DNA of 64,000 nt from UBA5536 sp964592595 (GTDB lineage: Bacteria > Bacteroidota > Bacteroidia > Bacteroidales > F082), in the NCBI GenBank assembly GCA_964592595.1, contig CAZQFH010000004.1:1-64000 (forward strand), read 5' to 3'. Numbering within the stretch: the first letter of the stretch is position 1; every line of letters starts with the position of its first letter. Below the pieces are notes generated by a model. It had not been told where the DNA came from and searched no databases. It worked only from the letters and a program-made list of their open reading frames with translations. Made by a program: the position numbers and the translations under genes. Shown piece by piece: positions 1 through 7,490 of this stretch.

Positions 1-62
1 ACCAAATGAAGAACTTAAAAATGTTTGTGAAGTAAATTATTAGACTTTATATAATTAGCCTG

Positions 63-455
63 ATGATGCTCCTGATGAGCAGCCTAAGCGCACAAACAGA
101 AAAAACAACACAAGTAGCAAAAAATGCAGTGTTGGATGTGTATTACACCCACAGCACAAATCGCTGTGCCGGATGCAGAGCCATCGAAAAAGAAACCCTG
201 CAAACCCTCAACAGTCAGTTTAAGCAACAAATGGAAAATGGCGAGATAGCGGTTCATATCGTAAATATCGACCTGAAGAAAAACAAAGAAATTGTGGATG
301 AATTTGAGGTGTGGGGTTCCAGCTTGTTTATCGTAAAAAATGGAGACACAAAAAACCGGACTGACCTCACCAAAGAAGGATTTGCCATGGCGCGCACCAA
401 ACCGGAAGAATTTCATAAGGTGGTGGCTGGCTCTATCAAAAAACTGCTAAACTAA
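63..455 (+). CDS. Thioredoxin-fold protein, ArsF-like nitroreductase subunit family
   Basis: A 130-residue thioredoxin-fold protein with the redox motif CAGC (C35, C38 from the ATG at 63), a following acidic helix and a strand ending in GSSLFIV where thioredoxins carry the cis-Pro segment. It resembles the ArsF-type proteins that sit directly before ArsG in organoarsenical clusters, and an ArsG-like gene follows at 571. From ATG 63 only about ten hydrophobic residues precede the AQ signal-peptidase-like site, too short for a normal signal peptide. An ATG at 6 in the same frame gives a basic start, then a TAA at 33-35, then a further hydrophobic stretch; with that stop read as Lys the leader would be normal. 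The true start is therefore uncertain. Family confidence is moderate; the exact substrate is inferred from neighbours. Confidence 0.7.
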   Translation: MMLLMSSLSAQTEKTTQVAKNAVLDVYYTHSTNRCAGCRAIEKETLQTLNSQFKQQMENGEIAVHIVNIDLKKNKEIVDEFEVWGSSLFIVKNGDTKNRTDLTKEGFAMARTKPEEFHKVVAGSIKKLLN

Positions 456-570
456 CTGACATATAAGATTATAGTCAGATTTCCTAACTTTTTTTTTGAT
501 AAGTATTCATTATTACAATAACCTGCTTTTTTAAGGCTGTTACGTTTTTAAAAACAAAATTTTAACAGGT

Positions 571-1272
571 ATGGATTTTTTACAAAGCCTGCTGGATAAT
601 ACCTCATTGCCTTTTCTCACAGCGTTTGTGCTGGGACTGATGACGGCTATAAGCCCTTGCCCGCTGGCCACCAATATCACGGCCATTGCCTTCATTAGCA
701 AGGACATGGAAAACCGGCGAAAAGTTTTTCTCAACGGCCTTATTTATACGCTCGGTCGCGCTATTTCTTATACAGCGATAGGTGTGATTCTCTATTTTGG
801 TGCCAGCACCTTTTCGGTAGCCGGTTTTTTTCAGCAATGGGGCGAACGCCTGCTGGGACCTCTGTTGTTAGTAATTGGTATTTTTCTGCTGGATATTATC
901 CGCATCAACTTCCCCGGACTGGGCAAATTGGGTGATAAAATGGAACAAAACGCCAAAAAAGGATTTTGGCAGGTGCTGCTGCTGGGCATGGTGTTTGCAC
1001 TGGCTTTTTGTCCTTATAGCGGCTTGCTCTATTTTGGTATGCTGATCCCGATTACTGTAGCCAGTCCATCGGGTTTGTACCTTCCGGTGATTTTTGCTGT
1101 AGCAACAGGTCTGCCGGTTATTGTGCTGGCCTGGATGCTTGCTTTTACCGTTTCGGAAGTGGGTAGCTTTTACAATAAGCTTAAAACCTTCGAGAAATGG
1201 TTCAGAAAAGTCATCGCAGTCATTTTCATCCTGATAGGATTATATTATATCTTCATCTTCTTTATTCCTTAA
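571..1272 (+). CDS. CcdA/DsbD-type membrane protein, ArsG-like
   Basis: A 233-residue polytopic membrane protein of the cytochrome-c-biogenesis CcdA fold. About six hydrophobic helices are visible, with the paired membrane cysteines in SPCPLATN (C30) and FCPYSG (C147), the two positions that carry electrons across the membrane in CcdA/DsbD. The ISPCPLATNITA start is characteristic of the ArsG branch, proposed in the literature to export trivalent aromatic arsenicals. The alternative reading is a plain thiol-reductant shuttle feeding the flanking thioredoxin-like proteins at 63 and 4398. It ends 14 bases before the permease at 1287, so co-transcription is likely. Which of efflux or electron transfer is true cannot be decided from sequence. 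Confidence 0.75.
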   Translation: MDFLQSLLDNTSLPFLTAFVLGLMTAISPCPLATNITAIAFISKDMENRRKVFLNGLIYTLGRAISYTAIGVILYFGASTFSVAGFFQQWGERLLGPLLLVIGIFLLDIIRINFPGLGKLGDKMEQNAKKGFWQVLLLGMVFALAFCPYSGLLYFGMLIPITVASPSGLYLPVIFAVATGLPVIVLAWMLAFTVSEVGSFYNKLKTFEKWFRKVIAVIFILIGLYYIFIFFIP

Positions 1273-1286
1273 AAAGACTTCTACTC

Positions 1287-2606
1287 ATGGAAATCAAAAA
1301 AGAGTTTAAAATACTGGGCTGGATCATCGCGATTTTCCTTTTTGCATTTTTCCTACCGCTGGAAAATGAACGTTTTCTTACGGCTATCGATGCTACGCTG
1401 GATTTGACACGCTGGTATGCCCGCGAACATGTAATCCTCTGCCTGCTTCCGGCCTTTTTTATCGCCGGGGTGATCAGCATTTTTGTGAGTCAGGGGGCTG
1501 TGATGAAATACTTTGGCGCCAAAGCCAAAAAATGGGTGGCCTATACCGTGGCTTCCGTCTCAGGAACGATACTGGCTGTATGTAGTTGTACTATTTTGCC
1601 CTTGTTTTCGAGCATTCACAAAAGAGGCGCAGGTTTAGGTCCGGCCATTGCGTTTTTGTATTCCGGCCCGGCCATTAATATACTGGCTATCATTTTAACC
1701 GCCCGCATCCTGGGATTCGAGATGGGCGTGGCTCGTATCATCGGTGCAGTGGTTTTTGCAGTAGTAATTGGCTCGGCCATGTCGCTGATCTACCGCAAAG
1801 AAGAAAGAGCCAAACGCGCTGAACAAATGAATTTTCCTGATATGCCCGAAAAAAGACCGATGTGGCAAACTGCCTTCCATTTCTTTACATTGGTACTGAT
1901 TTTAGTTTTTGCCAACTGGGGCGCACCTGCTTCAGACGAAACGAGTGGCGCATGGTTTTTGGTCTGGTCGAACAAATGGCTGATCACCAGCTTTTTTGGT
2001 TTGTTCCTGATCTATTCGCTTATATTTATCCTCAAGTTAAAATGGTGGCATGTAGCCCTTGCCGCGCTGGCAACTGCGGCGGCCGGATTGCTTACCGCCT
2101 CTCCATTGATACCCATGGTTGTGGCCATTGCGGGATTGAGCATCATCACCCTGCTGGATAAAAACGATGAAGATAACCCCGAATGGACGCGCTCGTCCTG
2201 GGATTTTACCAAACAAATCATGCCTTTGCTGGCTGTGGGCGTGGTTACCGCCGGCTTTTTACTGGGTTCAACGCATGACAATGTGGCCATACCGGGTATC
2301 ATTCCCAACGACTGGATAACAGCACTGGTAGGTGGCAACTCTGTCTTTTCAAACTTATTTGCTTCCGTCGTTGGTGCATTTATGTATTTTGCTACACTTA
2401 CAGAAGTGCCTATTTTACAAGGCCTTATCGCTGCCGGAATGGGCAAAGGACCCGCATTGGCACTTTTACTGGCTGGTCCATCGCTCTCTTTACCAAACAT
2501 TCTGGTAATCAGAGGCGTCATGGGAACACAAAAAACGCTGGTTTATGTGGCACTGGTTATCGTGATGGCCGCCATCAGCGGATTAATTTATGGAGGATTG
2601 TTTTAA
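1287..2606 (+). CDS. ArsP/DUF318-family permease
   Basis: A 439-residue inner-membrane permease with two similar halves of hydrophobic helices. The first half carries SGTILAVCSCTILPLF with the CSC motif (C99, C101) typical of the ArsP_1/DUF318 permease family, which includes exporters of methyl- and aryl-arsenite and some metals. Start ATG 1287 is chosen because it lies just after the arsG-like stop; the longer reading from 1197 overlaps that gene by 76 bases and adds a basic, non-homologous-looking extension. Residues around 195-215 form a charged cytoplasmic linker between halves. Substrate is inferred as a soft metalloid such as trivalent arsenic because of the CSC motif and neighbours; thiol compounds are also possible. 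Confidence 0.75.
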   Translation: MEIKKEFKILGWIIAIFLFAFFLPLENERFLTAIDATLDLTRWYAREHVILCLLPAFFIAGVISIFVSQGAVMKYFGAKAKKWVAYTVASVSGTILAVCSCTILPLFSSIHKRGAGLGPAIAFLYSGPAINILAIILTARILGFEMGVARIIGAVVFAVVIGSAMSLIYRKEERAKRAEQMNFPDMPEKRPMWQTAFHFFTLVLILVFANWGAPASDETSGAWFLVWSNKWLITSFFGLFLIYSLIFILKLKWWHVALAALATAAAGLLTASPLIPMVVAIAGLSIITLLDKNDEDNPEWTRSSWDFTKQIMPLLAVGVVTAGFLLGSTHDNVAIPGIIPNDWITALVGGNSVFSNLFASVVGAFMYFATLTEVPILQGLIAAGMGKGPALALLLAGPSLSLPNILVIRGVMGTQKTLVYVALVIVMAAISGLIYGGLF

Positions 2607-2621
2607 AAAACTGTTTTAGCA

Positions 2622-3074
2622 ATGAGGAATGATTTCTTTCAACAATGCTTTAAAAGTCAACAATTAATTTTTATAACGCCTTCAAAGGCTTATCCTTTTC
2701 TTCAAGAAGGTATTTTGTTAGTGGATTTGAGACCCGACTATGAAGGCGCCGGAAAAATACCGGATGTACCCAATCTGCTGCAAATTCCCTATGATGAAAT
2801 TTTCGAAAACCTTGATTCCATTCCTGCCAACGAAATCGTAATACTGGCTGATGCTGTTGGCTTGCGTAGCAAGGAAGTGCTGATCAAACTCAAAGAATCA
2901 GGTTATAATCTGGCTGTTTCAATGGCTGGCGGTCTTGTAGACTGGGAAAAGGAAGGATTTCCGTTGATTGTTGACCTGAGCGAGCGGCTTACTGGTAGCT
3001 GCATGTGCCAATTAAGACCACGTGAAAAAGGCAAATTCAAAATGGTACGACACAAATTAATGATAGAAAAATGA
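2622..3074 (+). CDS. Rhodanese-like protein with altered active site and C-terminal CxC
   Basis: A 150-residue protein with one rhodanese domain (about residues 17-120): VDLRPDYEGAGKIPD is the usual first strand and loop, and GGLVDWEKEGFP the usual C-terminal motif. The active-site loop reads ADAVGLRS, so the catalytic cysteine position is Asp77; it should have no classical sulfurtransferase activity. A short tail after the domain contains CMC (C127, C129) followed by basic residues, a possible soft-metal or thiol site. It starts 15 bases after the permease and overlaps the next gene by four bases (ATGA), so it is translated within the operon. Role is unknown; a cytosolic binding or delivery partner of the permease is an inference. 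Confidence 0.75.
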   Translation: MRNDFFQQCFKSQQLIFITPSKAYPFLQEGILLVDLRPDYEGAGKIPDVPNLLQIPYDEIFENLDSIPANEIVILADAVGLRSKEVLIKLKESGYNLAVSMAGGLVDWEKEGFPLIVDLSERLTGSCMCQLRPREKGKFKMVRHKLMIEK

Positions 3075-3427
3075 AAATTAAGGTGTTTCTATTTTTTTCT
3101 TTACTTCTGACCCTATCATGCAATAAGCCATCAGAAGATATTGGTCCTGTTTCGGATGAAATCAGCATTGTAGGTTTAACGGCTACACGAGTGAATATCA
3201 AAGCCTGGGACACAACCAGCATTAGTGTGGTGGCTGTGGGCGATCAACTGAATTACAGTTGGGAAGCCAATCACGGAACGGTGCTTGGGCAGGGCACCAC
3301 TGTGAAATATTCAGCCGGAAATTGCTGTATGGGCCTCAATACAATCACCTGCAGGGCGTATAATGAAACAGGCTTTGTAGAAGACACTATTATGATCCGA
3401 ATCAGAAATTATTACGAAAACCCATGA
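3071..3427 (+). CDS. Small lipoprotein with immunoglobulin-like fold and Cys-Cys pair
   Basis: A 118-residue exported lipoprotein: a basic start, a hydrophobic stretch and the lipobox LTLSC with lipidated Cys17. The mature part looks like a single PKD/Ig-like beta domain (SWEANHGTVLGQGTTVKYSA, then TITCRAYNETG, the usual last strands). A vicinal cysteine pair, C85-C86 in GNCCMG, sits in the loop between strands and C94 follows. The ATGA overlap with the rhodanese-like gene and another with the next gene place it inside the operon. I do not recognise a named family. The vicinal cysteines suggest thiol chemistry or metalloid binding in the periplasm, which is inference. Confidence 0.7.
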   Translation: MKIKVFLFFSLLLTLSCNKPSEDIGPVSDEISIVGLTATRVNIKAWDTTSISVVAVGDQLNYSWEANHGTVLGQGTTVKYSAGNCCMGLNTITCRAYNETGFVEDTIMIRIRNYYENP

Positions 3428-4401
3428 AAAAGCAACCTATTGCTTACCTGTTAATTATTGGAATAGCATTGCTAATTCCGGCACAAGCAGTCGCACAGTG
3501 CTGCACAGCAGGCAATCCCCTTAGTTTGTCACCGGATTTTCAACAAAGCCATAAAAGTGATTTACGGATATCAATGCTTTATCGTAATAGCATTTCCGAT
3601 ACTTATTACGACTTAAATAAAAAAGTTGACATCGATTATATAGATCAATCAGGATTCAATTACCTTGAATTGGGTATCGAATATGGGATGTTATCCTGGC
3701 TAAGCCTGAAGCTGGAAGCAGGATATTACCTCTCCAAATACGAAAACTACAGCAATCCGGATTTTAAGGATAATGTGGCATCAGGTTTAGCCGACCTTAA
3801 TCTGATAGCACGAATGGACATCTGGCAAAAACCCTCACGGCGATTGCGCCTCAGCGGGACAACAGGGGCTAAATTTCCGATCGGCGTTTTCGATCTCACC
3901 AAAGATCATGTTAAGTTGCCTGTACAATTGCAACCTTCTTCGGGTAGTTTTCGGTATCATGGCGGTTTGCTTCTGAATAAAACCAGTAGAAACAGCAAAA
4001 TATCAATATTTGTTGGCATTCACACGGAATTATCACAATGGATTCATTCTAAAAACTTTGATTATAAATACGGCACTGCAACTAGTCTTTTCGCTGGCGG
4101 AGGTTATCAAATCACTTCCCGCTTAGTGGTGCTTGCTCAATTACAGACGGAGTTTCGTGGTCAATCAAAAAGAGAAAATAACCAAATTGTGGAAGCAACC
4201 GGAGGCGAACTGCTAAATGCCATTCCACAAATAAGCTACCGTTTAAGCGATTCGTGGAATATAAACCTGGCATTTTCATGGCCTCTTTACCGCCATTACA
4301 ACAGCATTCAGTTAGGCAATAAATACTCTTTTTCCGTTTTGATCAGTCATACCCGAAACCTGGCTTCGCCAATTATTGACCTCCAAAACGTTTTGGAATG
4401 A
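3424..4401 (+). CDS. Outer-membrane beta-barrel protein, transporter-like
   Basis: A 325-residue exported protein with a clear signal peptide ending AVA, so the mature chain would begin QCCTAGNP with the vicinal pair C26-C27 at or next to its N-terminus. The rest shows the alternating pattern of a beta barrel: short strands with aromatic girdles such as YLELGIEYGMLSWLSLKLEAGYY and a final strand YSFSVLISHTR. It overlaps the lipoprotein gene by four bases and the thioredoxin gene by four. Together with the lipoprotein it may form an outer-membrane step of the same pathway as the inner-membrane permease; that link rests only on the operon. No specific substrate can be assigned. Confidence 0.7.
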   Translation: MKKQPIAYLLIIGIALLIPAQAVAQCCTAGNPLSLSPDFQQSHKSDLRISMLYRNSISDTYYDLNKKVDIDYIDQSGFNYLELGIEYGMLSWLSLKLEAGYYLSKYENYSNPDFKDNVASGLADLNLIARMDIWQKPSRRLRLSGTTGAKFPIGVFDLTKDHVKLPVQLQPSSGSFRYHGGLLLNKTSRNSKISIFVGIHTELSQWIHSKNFDYKYGTATSLFAGGGYQITSRLVVLAQLQTEFRGQSKRENNQIVEATGGELLNAIPQISYRLSDSWNINLAFSWPLYRHYNSIQLGNKYSFSVLISHTRNLASPIIDLQNVLE

Positions 4402-4877
4402 AGCAACAACTTAAGCGAATCGCTGCCCTGGTTTTCTTTTTGAGCTTTTTTGCTCTGCTGATTGTAGGTTATCTGTTTCGAAACCGTTTGAATAGCCACA
4501 TCAGCACAATGATGCAAAATCAAATAACCACAACTGAAACCGATCAAATCAGTAAGCAGCTGAATGAACGCTTCAACTACGATGAGAACAATCAGGCCTT
4601 TGAATTAAGCTTTCTGGAGTTCGGTGCAAAAGGATGCCTGATGTGCCGAAAAATGGAACAGGTAATGAAAGACATTGAAAACCAACACCCTGAGGTGAAT
4701 GTTGTTTTTGTGAGCATTCTGAAACCCGAAAATCAAAACTTTGTAAAATACTACGGTATTTCCTTTATTCCTACTCAAATTCTACTTGATAAAAACGGAA
4801 AGGAATTTTTTAGGAACGAGGGCTATATGGCCACAGAAGACCTCATACAGGAACTATTTCATAAAAGTGCACGCTGA
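4398..4877 (+). CDS. Membrane-anchored thioredoxin-like protein (CLMC)
   Basis: A 159-residue protein with a basic N-terminus and one hydrophobic helix (about residues 9-27) that anchors it in the inner membrane facing the periplasm. The thioredoxin domain covers about residues 65-155, with the redox motif CLMC (C80, C83) and the cis-proline motif FIPTQI. Residues 30-65 are a polar linker. It is the last gene of the operon, overlapping the barrel gene by four bases. With the CcdA-like protein at 571 supplying electrons it could keep periplasmic thiols or metalloids reduced. Family assignment is firm, role inferred. Confidence 0.8.
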   Translation: MKQQLKRIAALVFFLSFFALLIVGYLFRNRLNSHISTMMQNQITTTETDQISKQLNERFNYDENNQAFELSFLEFGAKGCLMCRKMEQVMKDIENQHPEVNVVFVSILKPENQNFVKYYGISFIPTQILLDKNGKEFFRNEGYMATEDLIQELFHKSAR

Positions 4878-4958
4878 TTACACAAGCTGAACAAGGATGT
4901 ATTGAACCCTTGAAATGGAAAGGAAAGTGACTTCAAAAATATCAGCGCAAAGCCCTGC

Positions 4959-5486
4959 CTAAAGGTACTTCAACATCACCGAAATAAAAACAATTGTTAT
5001 TCCCAACAGGAATGAAGCAGCAGCCAGTTTTTTCTGTCTGGCTCGTAATTGGATGAGTTCAGCAGAAGAGCCTTTTGAGGCCAGACGGCCAACCCGAGGC
5101 GCGAGTAGCTCAAACGAATAGAGCGCCAATAAAGCCAAAATAGCAACCAACACATGTTTTACAAAGCTTGCTGTTTCCCAGATTGTATCAAAATTGATGA
5201 TGGCCACATAATATTCGCTCGCGATTTTCATGGGGATACCTGTTACAAACAATACCAGCAAAGAAACATAAACAATCACTCGCACCCTTTTCATCAGTGC
5301 ACTCATAAACTTACCGGCCTGAGCGGGCTCCAGCACTTTCGAAACAGTTGGCAGTACCGCCAGTAAGTTAAATACCATGCCACCAATCCACGCGATGGTA
5401 GCCATTTGATGAATAAAATCCAAAATCGTTAATACTAGGGGATTCTCAAGCATAGTTTCATTTTTTAGCCAACGAAAATAAGACAT
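4959..5486 (-). CDS. CopD-like four-helix membrane protein
   Basis: A 175-residue inner-membrane protein with four hydrophobic segments. The first has FIHQMATIAWIGGMVF, the His-containing helix followed by WIGG that marks the CopD/copper-resistance D-like family, and a later helix has FVKHVLVAILAL with a second His. Such proteins can bind heme or take part in copper handling. The first ATG (5486) is used; a second at 5453 (MLENPL) is equally possible and would remove a polar 11-residue leader. It is transcribed away from the sigma-54 region, with about 360 bases before the next rightward gene. No partner gene is adjacent on its strand. Confidence 0.6.
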   Translation of the reverse strand: MSYFRWLKNETMLENPLVLTILDFIHQMATIAWIGGMVFNLLAVLPTVSKVLEPAQAGKFMSALMKRVRVIVYVSLLVLFVTGIPMKIASEYYVAIINFDTIWETASFVKHVLVAILALLALYSFELLAPRVGRLASKGSSAELIQLRARQKKLAAASFLLGITIVFISVMLKYL

Positions 5487-5581
5487 ACTTTATAACCATC
5501 AAGCTCTTCTTCAGTTTTAGGTAACTTATTTTTCTCCAATCAACTTGTTATCCGTTCATTTTTAATTACTTAAATATGTTG

Positions 5582-5687
5582 TGTTGTATTTTACAACAGC
5601 TGTATATTTTTTCAACAGTTCGTTGGTAGTCTCTTATTATTAGCTTGTTACAAATTTTTCATTTCTAATGTGTTGATTTTTTCAACA
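5582..5687 (+). promoter_or_regulatory. Three TGTTG-N7-CAACA operator sites (enhancer-like)
   Basis: Three 17-bp sites share the form TGTTG, seven A/T bases, CAACA. Site 1 (5582-5598) is a perfect palindrome with 7-bp arms around TTT. Site 2 (5601-5617) has a degenerate left half (TGTAT). Site 3 (5671-5687) has both halves intact. Sites 1 and 2 lie 19 bp apart; the group ends 80 bp upstream of the -24 element at 5767. This is the geometry of upstream activator sites for an NtrC-type regulator, and one is encoded at 12142. The binding protein is inferred, not shown. Confidence 0.65.
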
Positions 5688-5765
5688 GTCATATGCAATG
5701 TTTTAGTTTAAGCTGAATTCTGTATCATACTGTTATTGAGCTTTTTAGTATTTATTTTGGGAGTT

Positions 5766-5782
5766 TGGCACACAAATTGAAC
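5766..5782 (+). promoter_or_regulatory. Sigma-54 (-24/-12) promoter
   Basis: The sequence from 5765 reads TTGGCACACAAATTGAA, against the sigma-54 consensus YTGGCACGRNNNTTGCW: the -24 element is perfect through TTGGCAC and the -12 element is TTGA in place of TTGC, with the required GG-N10-G spacing (GG at 5767-5768, G at 5779). The expected transcript start is near 5792. This shows the long reading frame that opens at TTG 5765 cannot be the true start of the gene, and supports translation from ATG 5846. Confidence 0.7.
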
Positions 5783-5845
5783 AGAGAGGGCAGAAACATT
5801 AAAGTGATGAAAATTACAAAACATAATACCAAAAATCATAAAGAC

Positions 5846-7432
5846 ATGAAAACACAGGCTCTCTTCTCAAAATTCTTGATGATACTTTTGATCATCGCCT
5901 ATACAATTCCACTTGAGGCAAACCAACAAAAGGACTCGGATATTGTAAAAAATCTTGCCATCAGCTGGACTGATGCCTTTTCACAGCATCAGCCCCAGAG
6001 TTCATTAAAGCTGCAAACCCCCGATTCACCTGATTTAGCGTCTGACGAAAATACATTGCTTATCACAGATGAAGCACAATTGGAAAAGCTCAGTCCTCAA
6101 AATTGGCGTATGCCGATTGCACGTAATGTAATTGTTGGCGTTTTCAATATTAACCATCCCGAATCGGCAGGCTGGAACGAGGCAGGATTTACCGCTGAAG
6201 CTTTGGCAGATTTAATGAAAAACAACTCCATTTTAATTTCGGAAGATGCTCAGCTGATTCACATGCTCGAAAATTTTACCGGATCAAAAGCTGATTCCTG
6301 GAAGCTCGAAAAATTGGCTTCTGACAAAGCTGTTCTGCAAGCCCTGAATCAAGCCACAAACAAAATTGGATTTGTAAGCTACAATGCAATCAAAAATGAA
6401 GCCATGACCGAAAACATCAACCAGCTGGCACTGCTTCCAATTGACCGGAATGCCAATGGTAAGCTCGATCAGATGGAAAATTTCTACTCAGAAACAAGCC
6501 GCTTCGAACGTGCCGTTTGGATGGGAAAATATCCTCATACCCTCACAAATACCTATTTTTTGGTAGCAACAAACAAGCCTTCTGATGCTCAAATCAGCTT
6601 TATAAGCTGGGCTTTGAATGAAGGACAGCAAACGCTTGCTGCCAATAATATCGGTCAATTGCCGCTTCCAGAGCGTTATGCCCAGATTGAAAAACTCAAC
6701 ACCATTCCCATTATTCCACCTGCACCAATCATCAAACAGCACACCTGGCAAAAGCTGATTCTGCCTACTTTAGGATTACTGCTTATCATCGGATTACTTA
6801 GCACTTCCTTGTTTTTTACTCAGAAAAGGCGAAACGAAAACCTCATCGACAGCCTTGAGGCCGATCAAAATACTACTCCAAAACAAACCCCTGCCGGATT
6901 GCTTTTCGACCGCACCCACACCTGGACTTTGATGCAAAAAGACGGCTGGGTAAAAACCGGTGTAGATGAATTTATCCTGAATGCAACAGGCTCGCTTTCA
7001 CGGGTAAAACTTAAAAAAACAGGCGAAAAAGTTGAGAAAGGAGAAGCCCTGATCAGCCTCATCCAAAATGGAAAAAGCATCACGATTTTTTCACCGGTAA
7101 GCGGCATTGTAAAAGCAGTGAACGAAACCATCAACACACATATTCAAGAGCTTAACCAATCTCCTTACGACAAAGGCTGGCTTTATCAGATTGAGCCCTC
7201 CAACTGGCAACAGGAAAACAAACTCTTGATGATGATTAATGAATATACGAAATGGATAAGCTTCGAAATGAATCGTTTGCGCGATTTCTTTGCTTCCGCT
7301 TCGAGCAGCAACACCACGCATCCGCACACTGTTTTACAGGATGGAGGCGAACCACAGGCTGAGGCCTTAAAAAATTGCTGCCCCGAAGTGTGGGAAAATT
7401 TCCAGACCAGTTTTATCAACCCTTCCAGGTAG
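5846..7432 (+). CDS. PstS-like periplasmic domain fused through a membrane helix to a GcvH-like lipoyl domain
   Basis: 528 residues from ATG 5846, which begins a good signal peptide (MKTQALFSKFLMILLIIAYT). Residues about 30-300 look like a PstS-type periplasmic binding domain: GFVSYNAI, then LLPIDRNANGKLDQMENFY with an EF-hand-like Asp/Asn loop, then GKYPHTLTNTYFLVATN and the final helix with GQ. A hydrophobic helix at about 304-326 is followed by KRR, so the C-terminal part should be cytoplasmic. Residues about 350-455 match the glycine-cleavage H-protein fold (FSPVSGIVKAVNETI, SPYDKGWLYQIEP), with Lys410 in NGKSI at the lipoyl-lysine position. A 70-residue tail ends VLQDGGE...W..F, shared with the protein at 9623. 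First gene of the sigma-54 operon. Domain calls are confident; function is unknown. Confidence 0.75.
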   Translation: MKTQALFSKFLMILLIIAYTIPLEANQQKDSDIVKNLAISWTDAFSQHQPQSSLKLQTPDSPDLASDENTLLITDEAQLEKLSPQNWRMPIARNVIVGVFNINHPESAGWNEAGFTAEALADLMKNNSILISEDAQLIHMLENFTGSKADSWKLEKLASDKAVLQALNQATNKIGFVSYNAIKNEAMTENINQLALLPIDRNANGKLDQMENFYSETSRFERAVWMGKYPHTLTNTYFLVATNKPSDAQISFISWALNEGQQTLAANNIGQLPLPERYAQIEKLNTIPIIPPAPIIKQHTWQKLILPTLGLLLIIGLLSTSLFFTQKRRNENLIDSLEADQNTTPKQTPAGLLFDRTHTWTLMQKDGWVKTGVDEFILNATGSLSRVKLKKTGEKVEKGEALISLIQNGKSITIFSPVSGIVKAVNETINTHIQELNQSPYDKGWLYQIEPSNWQQENKLLMMINEYTKWISFEMNRLRDFFASASSSNTTHPHTVLQDGGEPQAEALKNCCPEVWENFQTSFINPSR

Positions 7433-7490
7433 CTGATAAAATCAAAACCAAAAGATAAGCCCTTTTTCTAACCCAAATTCTTAACAGGAC

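Noticed and set aside
5765..5845. TTG at 5765 as start of the binding-domain/lipoyl gene
   Set aside because: The TTG is part of the -24 promoter element, and the leader it gives is polar and puts the signal peptide 28 residues in. ATG 5846 begins a proper signal peptide.
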